A stretch of DNA of 64,000 nt. Origin: Helianthus annuus (taxonomy: Eukaryota > Streptophyta > Magnoliopsida > Asterales > Asteraceae). Location: positions 153,876,629 to 153,940,628 of the forward strand of contig NC_035446.2 in assembly GCF_002127325.2 (NCBI RefSeq). The letters run 5' to 3'. The notes under the pieces were generated by a model. The model ran no database searches, was not told the DNA's origin, and was given only the letters and a program-made list of their open reading frames with translations. Both the position numbers and the translations under genes were made by a program. Below are positions 48,348-60,906 of this stretch, piece after piece; position 1 is the stretch's first letter; every line of letters begins with the position of its first letter.

Positions 48348-48400
48348 CCATTAAAAACTACATAAACATACAAAATAATTATCAAAATAAAAAACTATCA

Positions 48401-48517
48401 TTATTCGTCGTCTTCGTCTTCCACGATAGCTTTCACCACCGCCGCGATCGTTTGTAGAAATATTTCCGCACCATCGTCAGATGATGATGACGATACACTT
48501 GAACTTGAAGAACTCAT
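48401..48517 (-). CDS. N-terminal stub of Harbinger-type transposase
   Basis: 38 codons, ATG at 48517, stop TAA at 48401-48403. A Ser-rich start (MSSSSSSVSSSSSDDG) is followed by a hydrophobic helix (IFLQTIAAVVKAIVE) and an acidic end. This layout matches the very beginning of plant HARBI1-like nucleases, whose catalytic part is absent. The twin at 52102-51881 supports the reading. Confidence 0.45.
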   Translation of the reverse strand: MSSSSSSVSSSSSDDGAEIFLQTIAAVVKAIVEDEDDE

Positions 48518-48777
48518 GGCAAGAGCCAAGATTGTGTTTTATGTGTTTGATATTGTGTGAGAAAAATGTTAAATATGGTAATGTATTTATAAAGGAAAAT
48601 TCTTTTTTTTTAAATGCCCCCAACGGCTAGTTTGAATTGGCCATTGAGAGCCCGCCATGTCACCTTGCTAAACCCGCCCCACGCCCGGTTTCAAACCCCC
48701 GCCCCTTGTGCCACGCCCCAACCCAAGCCCACCTACGGTGATAGCTTGGGCGTTTTCCCCCAACTCACGCTCCAACC

Positions 48778-49642
48778 CAGGGCCGGACCTATATGGTGGT
48801 GATGGGTAGCCCGGGATACCCCTCAACTTTCTTGGCGTAGTGTAATTTTTTTTCTTGAATCTCTATTTTATTTAATGGGATACCCCTAAACAAATGTTAG
48901 GATACCCCTAGGTGTAGATGAAGATAAGATGGATTGAAATTTTCAAGTCGACTAAAACGAAATTTTCCGGTTACTTGAATTGCAGCGGCACACCTTAAGA
49001 ATGAAGAAGAAGGTGAAGTTATATTTAATTAATATAAATAATATGAGCTTTGGAATTATGAATAAAAAGGCAACAGACAGTCAGATGCAACACTAGTCTG
49101 CAGTCTAGGCACATTTAGTTAACTTCAATTATCATTCAACCATTTAATTATTTAATTTATTGTAACTATTTTTTTGAGAGTTAAATATGATTTTATTCCA
49201 TGTGGTTTGGATCATTTTTTCAGTTTAGTTCAAATGTTTTATTTTTCGTCTGTGAGTCTAAAAAGATTTCACCGTTGCCATTTTAGTTCATTGGGTTAAC
49301 TTCGTCCATTATTTCTATTAACGAGAAGGGCAATTCAAAGACAATTTTTAAACTCCAGTATATGAAATTAAAGATAAAGATCTTAGAAACGATTCACTAT
49401 AAAAAATATTAAACACTTAACAATTTTATTTTTAAAAAAGTAGTTTGATTATGGTTATGGTTAAGGAAACTTCTTAACTGAAACTAGCGGTTATAGTTAT
49501 GGTTAATGCCTTAATAGTAAACACCGAACCAAACCGACTCATTCACACCCCTACCGCATAGGGGGCCCTCGAATTTTTAAAGACGGGTCTAGTTAAAAGG
49601 GTTTTGGGATACCCCTGAAGTTTTCTTTTAGCTCCGCCACTG
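48778..49642. mobile_element. hAT element
   Basis: Ends CAGGGCCGGACC and AGCTCCGCCACTG with a perfect 8-bp duplication CTCCAACC (48770-48777 and 49643-49650). Non-coding interior. It is inserted in the right part of the Harbinger-like element. Confidence 0.9.
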
Positions 49643-49674
49643 CTCCAACCCAAGCCCCGTACCCCACGGTCTAA

Positions 49675-50444
49675 AGAGTTAGAAGATTAATCCTAATTGA
49701 CTTTCATCATTACCTCAAAAATGGACTTCTTACCAACCAATTAGTGACTTTGTGTCACATTCCTTGATTCTGATGAATTAAAGTGTTAATAAGCTAGAAA
49801 GTTGCAAGTATGTATTTTTTTAAGGTATTTGACAATTTTCAAGGAATAAAGAAATAACTTGCTTAATTAAACTACTATATACGATAACAGATAGAAATTC
49901 TACATGGTAAGATACAAGTTATTTATTTATTTTATCTTAAATACTGCTATTTTTATGGTAACAATTTGTTAAGATAAGTGTTTTTTCTTCAACTTTCAAA
50001 TTCTTGTTGCTCAATTTCCAAGCGTCATTGTCAACACCTGTTGTAATAAATAAACTGGCCTTCTATATAACGAAACCAGCGCAGATATTGAACAATAGTA
50101 GAAAAATGGGTCCATGTTTAAACATCATATTGTCCCAAAAGGTCGGTCATATCTTTCTATAGACAAACTAGGAGGCATAAGATTGGAGATTGTATTCATT
50201 GGTCCAATCAAGAATCTGTTGATGTATTTGGCTAAAACCTTAGCACCAACTTTGTACCTTGTTGTAATTTGGTCAAAACATGTCTACTACATACATACAT
50301 ACTTTTTTCCTGTTTATTAGTTTTCTGTTCAATCCATGCAACGAAAATGACACATTTATCAAATGACATTTTTATCATACTTTTATATTTTATAAATATG
50401 AACATTTCCACTTTCAATAGGAAAAACTAAACACCCAGACACAC
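49675..50444. other. Intergenic, nothing identified
   Basis: AT-rich sequence with no domain-bearing frame, TIR pair or tandem repeat that I can support. Confidence 0.35.
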
Positions 50445-50452
50445 ATCACAAA

Positions 50453-50641
50453 CAGTGCCGAAGCTTGACCCGAATGACGGGGGGGTCAAAAACGTATATA
50501 CCAAAAAAGTTCTATAGAACCGGGGGGTTGAAAACGTATATACCCAAAAATTTTTATACGAAAACTACATATATAACACTATTGAGCGAAAAGTTCGGGG
50601 GGTCCGGCGCCCCTCCCCGCCCCTTCTATACTTCGCCACTG
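50453..50641. mobile_element. hAT-type MITE, relative of 42496-42647
   Basis: Ends CAGTGCCGAAGCTTG and TATACTTCGCCACTG with a perfect 8-bp duplication ATCACAAA (50445-50452 and 50642-50649). The interior contains two copies of an AACGTATATACC(C/A)AAAAA-like phrase and corresponds to 42496-42647 in the reverse orientation. Confidence 0.9.
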
Positions 50642-50649
50642 ATCACAAA

Positions 50650-51634
50650 AATACAATTAAATCATGGTGATTAGATACACAAGTTTCGTATGGTGGCCAA
50701 CTTTTCCCAAAAACTTTTGTTTCTTCAGTGTGCATCTTATTATATATTTAAGGCTTCTAAACATTTTCATTTTCAACATGTATATATTGGAACTTTGCTT
50801 TTATAATTACAGACAAGGACAATTATTGTAAACTGAATAAACTATATACCTTTTTATTCAAAGAAAGGTTAAAAATTTTGAATTTACTTGATTTTTGTAT
50901 GATTAAAATTTTGTTTTATTCAACTCCTTTTTTTTTTTTTTTTTTTTTTTGTTTGTGAAAAAAGCACTTTAGATAGTAACTTAAAGTTGGACATGAGAAA
51001 AAATGGGTATTTAACTTTCTTATCATATACATTGAATGATGAATGTTTTTTAGATATATATCACTATCACAAAACCGTGGATACATTTAACAAATGTAAC
51101 TCGTCATCGAATCTGCCAGCCAAACAAATAGAATCCAGAGAGAAGTTTAAAGAAGATAAAAGTATATAAAAATGGTGCAATCGATTGTGTTGGTAACAAT
51201 ATGGTTATTATGGAAGAGGGGGAATGGCAAAATATCCAACGGATAGAATTATGGAGGAGATCATAACAAAATTAAAAATAGGCATGAGTTCGTTAGATTG
51301 GAATAATGAAATTCTTGGTGTATTCTCCATGGAAATGCTTAACTATTTTGAGACGCCTGGTAAAAATTGGTAATCAGATCCTTAGGCTAGACGGTATGGT
51401 TGAGAATAATCCTTGGAGGATGACTCGCCACGTAGGATGGGTATGAGGATGGGGCAAATTAAAGGGGATGAAACTAAGCAAATGTGTGGATGAGCCTAAA
51501 ATCTATACATATGAGTTGTATGTATATGTGTGTGTGAGAAGAAGGGGGGGGGGGGTTGTCATGTAGCGAACGTCCCCAACGTCCACACCCTGGCGATTGA
51601 GACGACGACGCCACGCCCCGTCTAGCCTTACACA
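50650..51634. other. Intergenic, nothing identified
   Basis: Contains a T(21)-like tract at about 50929-50950, with an ordinary AT-rich sequence around it, and a G(11) run at about 51545-51555. Fragments such as 51170-51230 resemble spacer text of decayed elements but carry no readable domain. Confidence 0.35.
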
Positions 51635-51637
51635 TAA

Positions 51638-52387
51638 GGCTAGAGGGTGTGCTATAAAGCCCCTATTGGCTTTATCACGTCATGTCAGCGTCATGTCACA
51701 TAGGAGGCTTTAAAACCCCTCCCTTTAACTTGCAATGGTTTAAAGCCTCCATTTTTTTTATTTAAATTTAAACATTATTTAATTATGATATATTAATTTT
51801 AATAACATGAACTCATAATTTAAATAAAAAAAATACAATGGTAAAAAAATTAAACTAGGTTAAACTAAAAATACACATCATCACTCGTCATACAACGGAT
51901 TTTCACCAAAATAACTGCACGTTAAATGTTCATGAGCACTTAACCGATCTCGTTCAAGAGACGCTTGTCTGGTACGCGTTGTAGACGATTCGGCTTCTTC
52001 TCGCAAATACTGAATCGCCTCATGCGTCACTGCGATAAGCATATCGCCGATCATTTCGTCAGATGAAGAGTTGGATGAATAGGATGAAGAGTGGAAAGAC
52101 ATTTTTTGATTAAAAATGATTGGGGAGAATGTGTGTGTTTTAGTTTGTCATTGGTGCGTGTTTTAGTTTGTAACTGGTTTGTGTGTGTGTGTGTGTAAGG
52201 AATTTTTTTATAATATACGACTACTGCCAACGGTCATTTTGACCAAATTCCTCGAACAATGCGCTAAAACACTCGTTAGTGTGATGGCGAAAGATCAATG
52301 CCACCCCCCCCCTTGGCGCTGAGGAAACGGAAGTGGGGTGCTATTCTTGCTGATTTGGTCAGATCCAGTATACCACACCCACTGGCC
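51638..52387 (-). mobile_element. Harbinger-like non-autonomous element
   Basis: Ends GGCTAGAGGGTGTGCTATA and TATACCACACCCACTGGCC are inverted repeats flanked by TAA (51635-51637 and 52388-52390). It keeps only the start of a transposase frame (52102-51881) and lacks the nuclease part, so it must be mobilised in trans. Confidence 0.8.
51881..52102 (-). CDS. N-terminal stub of Harbinger-type transposase
   Basis: 73 codons from ATG at 52102 to TGA. Ser-rich start (MSFHSSSYSSNSSSDEM), a helical middle, then ERDRLSAHEHLTCSYFGENP-LYDE. This last motif (basic helix, then YF and P-x-Y) is the conserved lead-in to the HARBI1-type nuclease. The frame stops right after it, and no DDE catalytic residues follow. 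Confidence 0.6.
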   Translation of the reverse strand: MSFHSSSYSSNSSSDEMIGDMLIAVTHEAIQYLREEAESSTTRTRQASLERDRLSAHEHLTCSYFGENPLYDE

Positions 52388-52390
52388 TAA

Positions 52391-52786
52391 TAAGAGAGAG
52401 TAAACCTTAAGGCCCTCATTCTCAACATCTTGATTTCCATATTAGAGAGAGAAAGTAGAGAAAGAGAGGAAAGCCGAATTGGGAGGTAATCACCACCCTT
52501 GCTCACGATTTTAGCGAGAGAATCAGAAAGTTGTGTTGCTTATCACTTGGGAAAGTTATTTCTAGGGTGTGCATGGGTCGGTTTTGGCCCAAGACCATAA
52601 CAATAACCAAGACGTCGCTTAATAAATAACCATAACCATATTTGTTCGGTTATGACGGCTTCGGTTAATCAATTTTGAATGTTATAGTGGATCAGTTAGC
52701 CTCGAATTTGGGCTTTGCTAAAAATATATAGCTCAAAACAATATAATCGGGCATTATTGGGCCTGGAAGTTTGGTTTTTAATTTTT
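52391..52786. other. Intergenic, short
   Basis: Includes a GA-rich tract (52440-52470) and a CGGTT-rich stretch near 52570-52690 that looks like the end of a decayed DNA element. No gene. Confidence 0.35.
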
Positions 52787-53690
52787 AATTGATCGGCCCA
52801 TTCAACTCTTTAGTTCAGCCCACATGAAGTCCAAAATTTTAATTTTCAAATGACACTAGCTTGCACCCCGTACTATTGCCTACAAATAAAAATATGGGTA
52901 AATTACTTTTTGAGTCCCTATGTTTTAGTGGGTTTAATCACTCGAGTTCAAAAGCAAAAAGTTTAACGACCTGAGTACTTATAAACATTTTCTTTAACCA
53001 TTTGAGTCCAAATTTCTAACACTGTTAGAATTATTTTGTTAAAATTTGTTAAATGACCAAATTACCCCTATAATTAAAAATAAATAAAAAAACTAATTTA
53101 TATTTCTCTCTCTTCTCTCATATATCTACCATACATGTGCATTCCAGTCATCACCTCAACAACAATTACACTGAACGAACAAATGATTCAGAGATTGCGG
53201 TGATCGATCTCGATAGTTCAGATGACGACGATTCAGGTGACAAAATTCGTAACGGCAAGAGATCTAGGGTTTCGAGTGGTGGAGATGATTTTAGCGGTGA
53301 TTCTTCAGCCCCAAATGGGGGTTTATCCGGCGCCGCCCATGGTGTTGGTGGATGTAGTTTTCTCAAATCTTGGGTCATATGAGGGTTTGCGGGTTTTCAC
53401 TAAAGCGATTAAAGATCAGGGGGTCATCATTCAGCGTCAAAAAGTTCAGGTGCACAAATTTCGACCCTTGAATTCGCTGCTCATGTGGCCATTACAAATA
53501 CCAGTGATGGTTCTTGATGGTTCGAATAACTTAACGGGTCGAATAACTTGAGTGAACCTGTTGGAATTTTCTGCTGCAAACAATTTTGTTATAGGGTAAT
53601 CTGATTCCAATCGGCTCGGTGGTTCCATTCCGGTTGCACACAATTTGTTCTGGTTTGCTCAGGTTATGGTGTGAAATGTTAAGTGTTTTT
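52787..53690 (+). repeat. Segmental duplication, copy 2 (first block)
   Basis: Counterpart of 40061-40958. It contains the left end of the Pack-MULE-like element (from 52896, preceded by TAAAAATAT 52887-52895) and the captured frame (53137-53382). Homology ends abruptly at 53690, so the right end of the element is missing in this copy. Confidence 0.85.
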
Positions 53691-53704
53691 TTCATAGCTT
53701 GAAA

Positions 53705-53947
53705 TCATTCTATCACAACATCGTCTTTTACTTTATGAAAAAAAAAAATCCTTTTCGAACGCACAAACATGGCATTGTTCAAAAATTTCGGGCGCATTCG
53801 ATTGCGTAAATACGTCTTGATAATCTTCAATTTCAAAAAACATCTATCAACGGTTGCGGTTGCAACCGGTAAAACTAAAATTAGCTTCACTACCCGATAA
53901 ACCAAAGGACAAGAACTATGTGTTTCTATTTCAACCATAAGACGCAC
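53705..53947 (-). pseudogene. hAT transposase C-terminal fragment
   Basis: 80-residue frame containing VYRVVKLILVLPVATATVDR and LKIIKTYLRNRM. This is the signature of the hAT-family C-terminal dimerisation domain, also found in TTF-type zinc finger proteins. Only this domain is present, and it joins directly to the broken end of the Pack-MULE-like element. A remnant of an autonomous transposon. Confidence 0.75.
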
Positions 53948-54902
53948 AAGATCACTTATTCTATTATATGGGCTTTATTAGTTATTACAATTTGGGCTTA
54001 ATTATAATAAAACTAATTATTTGGGCTTTGTTTCTAAACATGTTTTGGACTTAATGAATAATATCAAGTTTCATAATTTTCTCTTAAGGATATCCTCGTA
54101 CATGTTTTTGGGTATGCTATGTATAAAGCCGAAAAAATACACTGCGAATACGAATATGGGGTTGAGCCGTAGCCCGTGCTACGGCTCATTCTACATTGGG
54201 TCCCCCTGGTTCGGCTAGTTTGGTTATTATTTTATACCGACGTCATCGGTTAGTATACTTTATTAACAATCGCATTTTGGCTAATCGGTTCGGTTTATTT
54301 GGTTAGATTAACGGTTTTTGGCCCATTTTGTTTAATAGCCAAAAGCAAACATAGGTTAAAATATTTCTGTTTAGAAATAAATGAAATTGAGATGTAAATA
54401 CATGAAATTGAAATATAAATGCATGAAATGAAGGTATAAGATATGAAATACATAAACTGGAGGTATGAAGTTATATGAAAATATGAATGGTTCGTTTCGG
54501 TTCGGTTAAACGAGAGTACATAAAAAACGATAACCGCTCTTTGGTTAATTCAGTTTTCGGTTAATTTGTTTTTAGTTAGTTTAGTTTTTGATTGATTTCG
54601 GTTCGGTTTCGCTTGCTTTCGGTTCGGTTTCGATTAACGATTCAATTATTACTCACCCTTAGACATTGTACATTATGTAACATATCAAATTTTTTAGTGA
54701 AAAACTATAACAATACTATCTTCAAATTAAAGAGAATAAAATGCTAGTTTTATGGTGTAATTAAAAAAAACACATGTTAACGTACGAAAAGTTACGGGTT
54801 TTAAAAATAAATGAAGCTAGTTAGTTTTTTATAACGTAAATAAAGTGTAACTAGTAACTAATTAACCAGAATTTGGTTAAAGAAGATGTATTAAAATGTA
54901 AT
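53948..54902. other. Intergenic with one strong hairpin
   Basis: At 54164-54187 GAGCCGTAGC and GCTACGGCTC form a perfect 10-bp stem with a CCGT loop; CTAG follows at 54215. The remainder holds GGTTCGGTT-rich repeats (54480-54640). No gene. Confidence 0.5.
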
Positions 54903-55588
54903 TATGATAAGGGGATTAACGTGTAATTTGGTGTTTGAAAAATTAGTTTTCCCGTATTTTAAAGTTACAACTTATGTATTAAATTTTTAAAATTGTTGAA
55001 AATTTAAAAATGACCCTCTCAAACATGTTATAATATGGTATAGATAATATTTTTTAAATGAATATTGCATACTGATAAAAAGTTTGGGGATGATGTTAGA
55101 TTTATAATATGTTGTCTTTTATATGAAATATAAAAATAAAAATAAAAACAGGTACATCAAGATTGAAGGCAACAGAGATTATGTTAATGCTTTATGATGT
55201 TCCTCGCATGAGGAAGACGATGAGGGTTAGTATAACTATTAACAGGTAAACACTAGAAGATAATTGGAGTTGGTAGATATAAAGTTTAATCATTAACTTT
55301 TAATTTTTAGTTTATAAATAAATAAATATATGTAAGTTGCTAAAACAAGTCCCTTTTGTTTCACAATGTGACTTAACGATTAATTTCAACAGATATCTGT
55401 TAGGCTACAGGCTTTTTAGTGAGTATTTATAATTATGTGGTGATCAAATGAGAATGTCTTTAGTGTATGAATGGTCGGAATGTACAATGCTAAATGTGAC
55501 CATATCATATGCACACATCATGGTGATATTTACAATATTATTAATTAATGTTGAGTGTGGATTGTATGTATGTTGATTGTGTAGGTAG
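54903..55588 (+). repeat. Segmental duplication, copy 2 (second block)
   Basis: Counterpart of 44552-45240, ending at GTGTAGGYAGTT. Beyond this point the LINE begins, so the LINE may have inserted at or near the duplication edge. Confidence 0.85.
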
Positions 55589-55599
55589 TTAACGGCCAA

Positions 55600-58354
55600 C
55601 AAAAAATTTTATTATATCAGGATTAACAATGCATTAGCCCACACCAAAAATTACACCGAATACATACATCCCAAACCATACATCGACTTATTTCTACCCA
55701 TCTACTAACATTTTCTTGCTAAATCAAAATTACACCATTCCTCCCACGTTAAATCCTTCAAACCCGACCGGCTTCCAATCCATACGAATCCCATTTGTTT
55801 TATCTCGTTTACCATTCTTTCCAATTGTATTTCTTTTTCATTAAAAATGAGGTTATTCCTGCTCCTCCAAAGTACCCAAATCGCCACTTGCATGACCGCA
55901 TAAATTAATTTTCTCCACTTCATGTTGCCTCTAACATATTTGTGCCAATCCAAAACGTCTCTCGCACGGAAAGCATAGATATTATATATTTTGCACCAAC
56001 TTGAAACAAAATTCCAAACGTTTTGTGCTGCTTCACAACTAACAAAAAGGTGATCCTCGTTTTCTACCTCCTGATCACAGATTCTGCAAAAAATTTGACC
56101 GGACCAGACGTTCCTCCTAGCCAGCGCAGCTAGAGTTGGCAGTCTACCGAGCGACAGCCTCCACGCCAAGAAATTGACTTTTATTGGTACCCAATTATTC
56201 CATACAAACTCATTTCTGAGATCTATGAACCTGGCATTTTGCAGCCAGTTTTTTAGACTTTTTACAGTGAACTGACCTGAGTTATCAAGATCCCACGTCC
56301 ACCGATCCTCGCCGAGACCTACCGCCGCTGAAAACATCAACCGGGATAAGTCTTGAATAGCAGAAAGTTCATCCGCTGTTGCCGGCTGCCGAACCCAACT
56401 GAAGTCTAAAACCACCAGTCCATTCAGCACCTTTATTCGATGAGCCACCTTTACATTTTTCGATGCTTCTAAATTGTACAATTCCGGAAACCTGTGCTGC
56501 AATGTCACTCCGTCTATCCACCGGTCCTTCCAAAAAACTGTCGAATCTCCTTTCCCTAGTGTAACCCGAAAGCAGTCTGATAATTCCAACCCATATTCCA
56601 CCAAATCTTTCGATATATTAAACACTTGTTTCCACGGTCCCGAAATAGACATCTTCCTTGGTATTGGATTCCAAGATCTCTCATTATGGTGTATATCCCA
56701 AATAACCTTCCGCCATAAACTGTCCGGATCCGTTTTGAACCTCCACCACCACTTAGCAAGCATAGCTAAGTTTGCTTCTCTTAAGGAACCCAACCCGACC
56801 CCTCCCAGTTCTTTTGGCGTAATTACATTATCCCATGCTACCATAGTCAACTTCTTTTTTTCAGCTGTAACACCCCACAAAAACTCTCTCCTTAAACGTT
56901 CTAGTTGTTCAATGACACCTACTGGAGCTTTAAATAATGAAAAGTAATAAGTCGGCAAAGTGCCAGTCTATTCTTAAAAACATCGATTACCGGTTGCCAA
57001 TGTTTTAAATAATGAAAAGTAATTAGTGTCAATCTACCACCAAAAGATAACATATTTGCTTTCCAAAGTGCCAGTCTATTCTTAAAAACATCGATTACCG
57101 GTTGCCAATGTTTTACCAGATTCATGTTGCACCCACTTGAAGCCCTAAGTGTTTGAAGGGGAAGTCACCCGCTCTACAACCCAATTGATTCGCCATATTC
57201 TGAACGTTGACACTATTCACATTTACCCCAAAAACGCTGCTTTTAGCTAGGTTCACCCGAAGACCCGAAGCTAAATAAAAACACCGTAGTATTCTAGTGA
57301 GGTTGAACACACTAGTTGGTGACCACTTCCCAGTAAAAATACATCATCGGCATACAAGAAATGTGAGATATCCGAACCTTGATTGGAGAGCCGAACGCCT
57401 TCATACATGCCCAGACTGCATGCCTTCTTCATGACTCCAGTAAGTGCTTCCATAGCAATGATGAACAGAAAAGGAGACAGAGGATCCCCTTGTCTCAGCC
57501 CTCTATAGCACACGAACTCTTGTGTAGGTGACCCGTTTACCAATACTGAAGCTTTTGCACAAACCACCGTGGCCATAACCCATTTGATGAACCTTGGTGG
57601 GAACCACATTTTCTCCATAATGGATTCTAAAAACTTCCAAGTCAGCGAGTCATATGCCTTTTCCATGTCTGCTTTGAAGATAAACCCCTCCTTTCTTTTT
57701 GACCTCAACCAGGGGATTAATTCATTTAGGGTCAACGGCCCATCCATAATACTCCTCCCTGCAACAAAAGCCGTTTGCTCCTCCGAAATGATCTTGTTTA
57801 TGACAAGCTTTAGGCGATTCGCCAAAGCTTTGGAAATAACCTTATTAATGCACCCAATCAGACTTATCGGTCTGTAGTCCCCCATACCATCCGGATCTTT
57901 GCACTTAGGGATAAGAGTAATGAACGAGGATGTACACCCATTAGAAATTGTTGCATTTCCAACAAATTCTTCGAAAACTTTTACAAAATCCGCCTGCAAG
58001 GACTCCCAGCACGGTCTGATAAACCTAAAATTAATCCCATCTGGACCCGGTGCCTTATCCCCCTCACAATCCCAGACGGCATTCTTGATTTCCATTAGCG
58101 AGAAAGGAGCAATCAGTATATCCGCATCCGTTGCATTGATCTGCTTCAAGTTTGGACATACGGGTCTCGGTCGATCCGGTATGGGCTCCTGAAACTTATT
58201 TGCAAAAAACGACCAAATAGAATCCTTTATGAGAGGTGGTGCCGTTTCCCAAACACCATTGATCATTAAACCATTGATCCTATTAGAGCTCTGGTTTGCG
58301 TTGACAATATTATGGAAATAAGATGAATTCTCATCCCCCTCCATTGCCCACTTC
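55600..58354 (-). pseudogene. L1-type LINE, ORF2 pseudogene (5' part displaced)
   Basis: Minus-strand reverse transcriptase of a plant L1-clade LINE. Visible motifs in order: GDYRPISLIGCINKVISKAL, the motif A region FKADMEKAYDSL, GLRQGDPLSPFLF, and the catalytic FLYADDVFLL. A zinc-binding C-terminal region follows (WNNWVPIKVNFLAWRLSLGR; CRICDQEVENEDHLFVSCEA) and ends at 55705. It is broken by frameshifts near 57330 and 57127 and by a local duplication (about 56942-57115). The endonuclease part is missing because a gypsy element inserted at 58354. The 3' end lacks a clear poly(A). Confidence 0.92.
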
Positions 58355-60890
58355 TGTCACACCCCAACCGATGGCGGAAACATCGGGATGAGACGAAGTG
58401 TGTAGATTGCTCAAAACGTCATAACACTATGTGACAATAATTAATTTAAATTCAAATTTCATTTCAAAACTAAAAGTCATACATGTTTCAAAAGGAAATA
58501 ACAACATTGTTTCAACAAGTAACATAACAAACAAAAGATAGAATATTCTAGGCGTGTATCTAGTCCACCCTAACTTGTTTCATCATTCATCCATACTTCA
58601 ATAATCAACCTGCAACATGTATTAAAATAGAGTTCAATGCAAAAGCAAAGAGCGAGTATACAAGTTTGTTTACATAGCATATTAGAATAAAACTCATATC
58701 CAACATGAACATAATAAAATAGTTTCAACGTGCTAGTTTACGTAGTCCAAGTGATAGCCCAAGTTTCCCAATGCGTTAAAGTACCTAACCCAAAGTTTCA
58801 CGGGAGGTTGATATGTCTCCTCCTAACAATACCCCAAAGACTAACGGGGAGGTGCATTACTCCTATAGCGCTACTATTGTTAAGGCGGAACTACACACAA
58901 GAATTAAACGTTCACATAGCACAAAATAGTCTCAAGATTCACAAGTTTCATGTTTCATGTTTAAATGGATAGAGTAAGTTTCAAATAAGTTTCAAGTGTC
59001 ACGTGCATTTAATATAGAATACATGTTGCATCCCAAAGTGTAAAGGGAAAAAGGGATCGAGTATACTCACATTGGTTGCGCACGAGTAAGAATTAAGAAA
59101 ATCCAAAGGAACGAGCAAAGCGATTATCCTAGATATGAAAAAATGCATGTACGTCTTGTTAACATAAAAAGAATATAATATTCCTAATTTGTAAACTAGC
59201 TTCATTTGGTTTATGACCTTATATCTATATTCTTTTATGATAATTGAAAGAATTAAAAAAAAAAAGGAATAAAAATTAAAATTTTGTTTATTCATCTTTA
59301 CGTGAATGAAAAATATAAAAGTAATTGTATTTATAAATTTCTATTGTAAAAAAAAAAGAAAAAAAAGAAAAGAAATATGATATCATTAAATAATAACAAA
59401 ATGACTTTCTAATTGAAATATAATAATAAAAAATATATATATATATATTATAATAGTTTCATTTGCCATCTTCCTCCATGAACTGTTATGTCTTCTCCAT
59501 ACTACTTCCATAACAGAAAATCAAGAGTTCCTATTAACTAGTTTATATTTGTGGTTATATGAAACGTATGTGAAATGAGTTTGAAAGAAACGTATACCGA
59601 GCTAGTGAACGAAACGACGTGAACTCCGGCGAACTTAGAATCCCGTTGGCGTCTCGATTTACTCTGGCGAACCTCCGATTACAGGCAAAAGGCTTGGGAC
59701 TCCGACGACACTCCGGTCGTCTTCTCCGACGACGTCGGATTCCTTCGGTGTTTAAAATCAAAGTTAGTATACTCTAACGGTGGACTAAATCGAGGGAACA
59801 AGAAAATAAAGAAAATTATACCAAACAAAAGGATGTTGTGAGTTCCGACGTAACGAGTCGAGCCGAGTCCCCGTTGTGATCTCCGTTTGGCTTCCTCTTC
59901 CTTGTTATAAAAGCAGCATATACGTAACGAAACACGTCGAGTCGGGTTTCGGTTCCGGCGACGTCTTCGTCTTTCGACGCAGAAGTTCTTCTCCGGCGAG
60001 ACTAGGAGGTTTTCTGATGGGTTCCGGTGGCTGAGTAGGTGATATGAAAAAGTGTAGTGAGGGTGCGATTGTCGAGACAGGCTATGTGATGTTATGAAGT
60101 CGTGATTTTTGGGGTAGGTTCTTCATTGATAGCCAACAGAGAAACACGCGTATTCGGGATTAAATCCCGATCAATTAGCGATCCTGTCCAAAAGGGAAGG
60201 TAGGTGGCTTTGGGCGACAAGTTTGCAAAGGGTTTTCAAACGTAAGCTTGTATAAAACTTCAGTGATTTGTGGGACTTGTGTGAAGAGTCCAAAGATGAG
60301 GAGGTGGTAAGAGTGTGTCGAGTATAGGGCGGCTGTGAGGGGAGTGGCGATAGGTCCCGGTTTTATATAGAGTATGATTGATTGCATGAGTAATAAAGAG
60401 TCTAGGTTCGTGAACAAAATGGAAACGCGGCACCGTATCACTTACCGAAAATCAGTGTGAGTTCCAAAGGAAATAAGTGCCATCTTGTGAATGTGTTTTG
60501 GCGGCAACCATTAAAACAAAAGCAGATCTCATTATATATTTTCCTTCTTAGTTTAGAGGTTTTAAAAGGTTACAAGGTAGTCCCTCAACCTTGCTAATTA
60601 ATTATCTTAGCTTTACTAACACTAACTTGGTTAAGCTATTTAACCTTAAAACCCTTTCTAAAGACTAATGGAACTAACTAGCTTATAAATATAAACTTTT
60701 AAATGAATTAAATTAAATAACTAAGTTAATTTTTTTTTTTTACAAAAGAAATAAATAACTAAATGAAATCTCTCATCAATTATTTAGATTCGTGAAAAAA
60801 AAAAAAAAAAAAAACTTTCAAGGTTTCGAGATTAGGATCCGAATTTCAAAATGGGTCGGATTTTGAGAATCCAATTTGACGGATGTTACA
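58355..60890 (-). mobile_element. 3' LTR of gypsy element E
   Basis: On the + strand TGTCACACCCCAACC...GACGGATGTTACA, about 2.5 kb, same family as solo LTR D. It is followed on the right by a purine tract (on the minus strand), so it is the 3' LTR of a minus-strand element whose body continues to the window edge. The left 5 bp ACTTC (58350-58354) do not recur on the right, as expected for an LTR attached to its element. Confidence 0.85.
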
Positions 60891-60906
60891 GTCTCCCCTA
60901 CTTTAG
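60891..60906 (-). promoter_or_regulatory. Polypurine tract of element E
   Basis: On the minus strand AAAGTAGGGGAGAC lies directly before the LTR start TGTAACATCC. It is preceded by GATTTCGAGGACGAAAT, the typical last coding phrase of plant gypsy polyproteins. It primes plus-strand DNA synthesis. Confidence 0.8.

Larger units (their letters stand above)
47222..49671 (-). mobile_element. Harbinger-like element, split by later insertions
   Basis: A G-rich left part (GGTATGGTGGGGCGGGGG, about 47230) and a C-rich right end (CAAGCCCCGTACCCCACGGTC, to 49671, followed by TAA) look like diverged inverted ends. Inside is a short frame resembling the start of a Harbinger transposase (48517-48401). Two (TA)n-anchored palindromes (47406-47811 and 47831-48261) and a hAT (48778-49642) have since inserted. 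The left boundary is uncertain. Confidence 0.5.

Noticed and set aside
52563..54660. Possible large hAT element around the second duplication block (TAGGGTGTGCATGGG ... ACTCACCCTTA)
   Set aside because: The ends are only loosely similar and the flanking 8-mers do not match, so no element was called.
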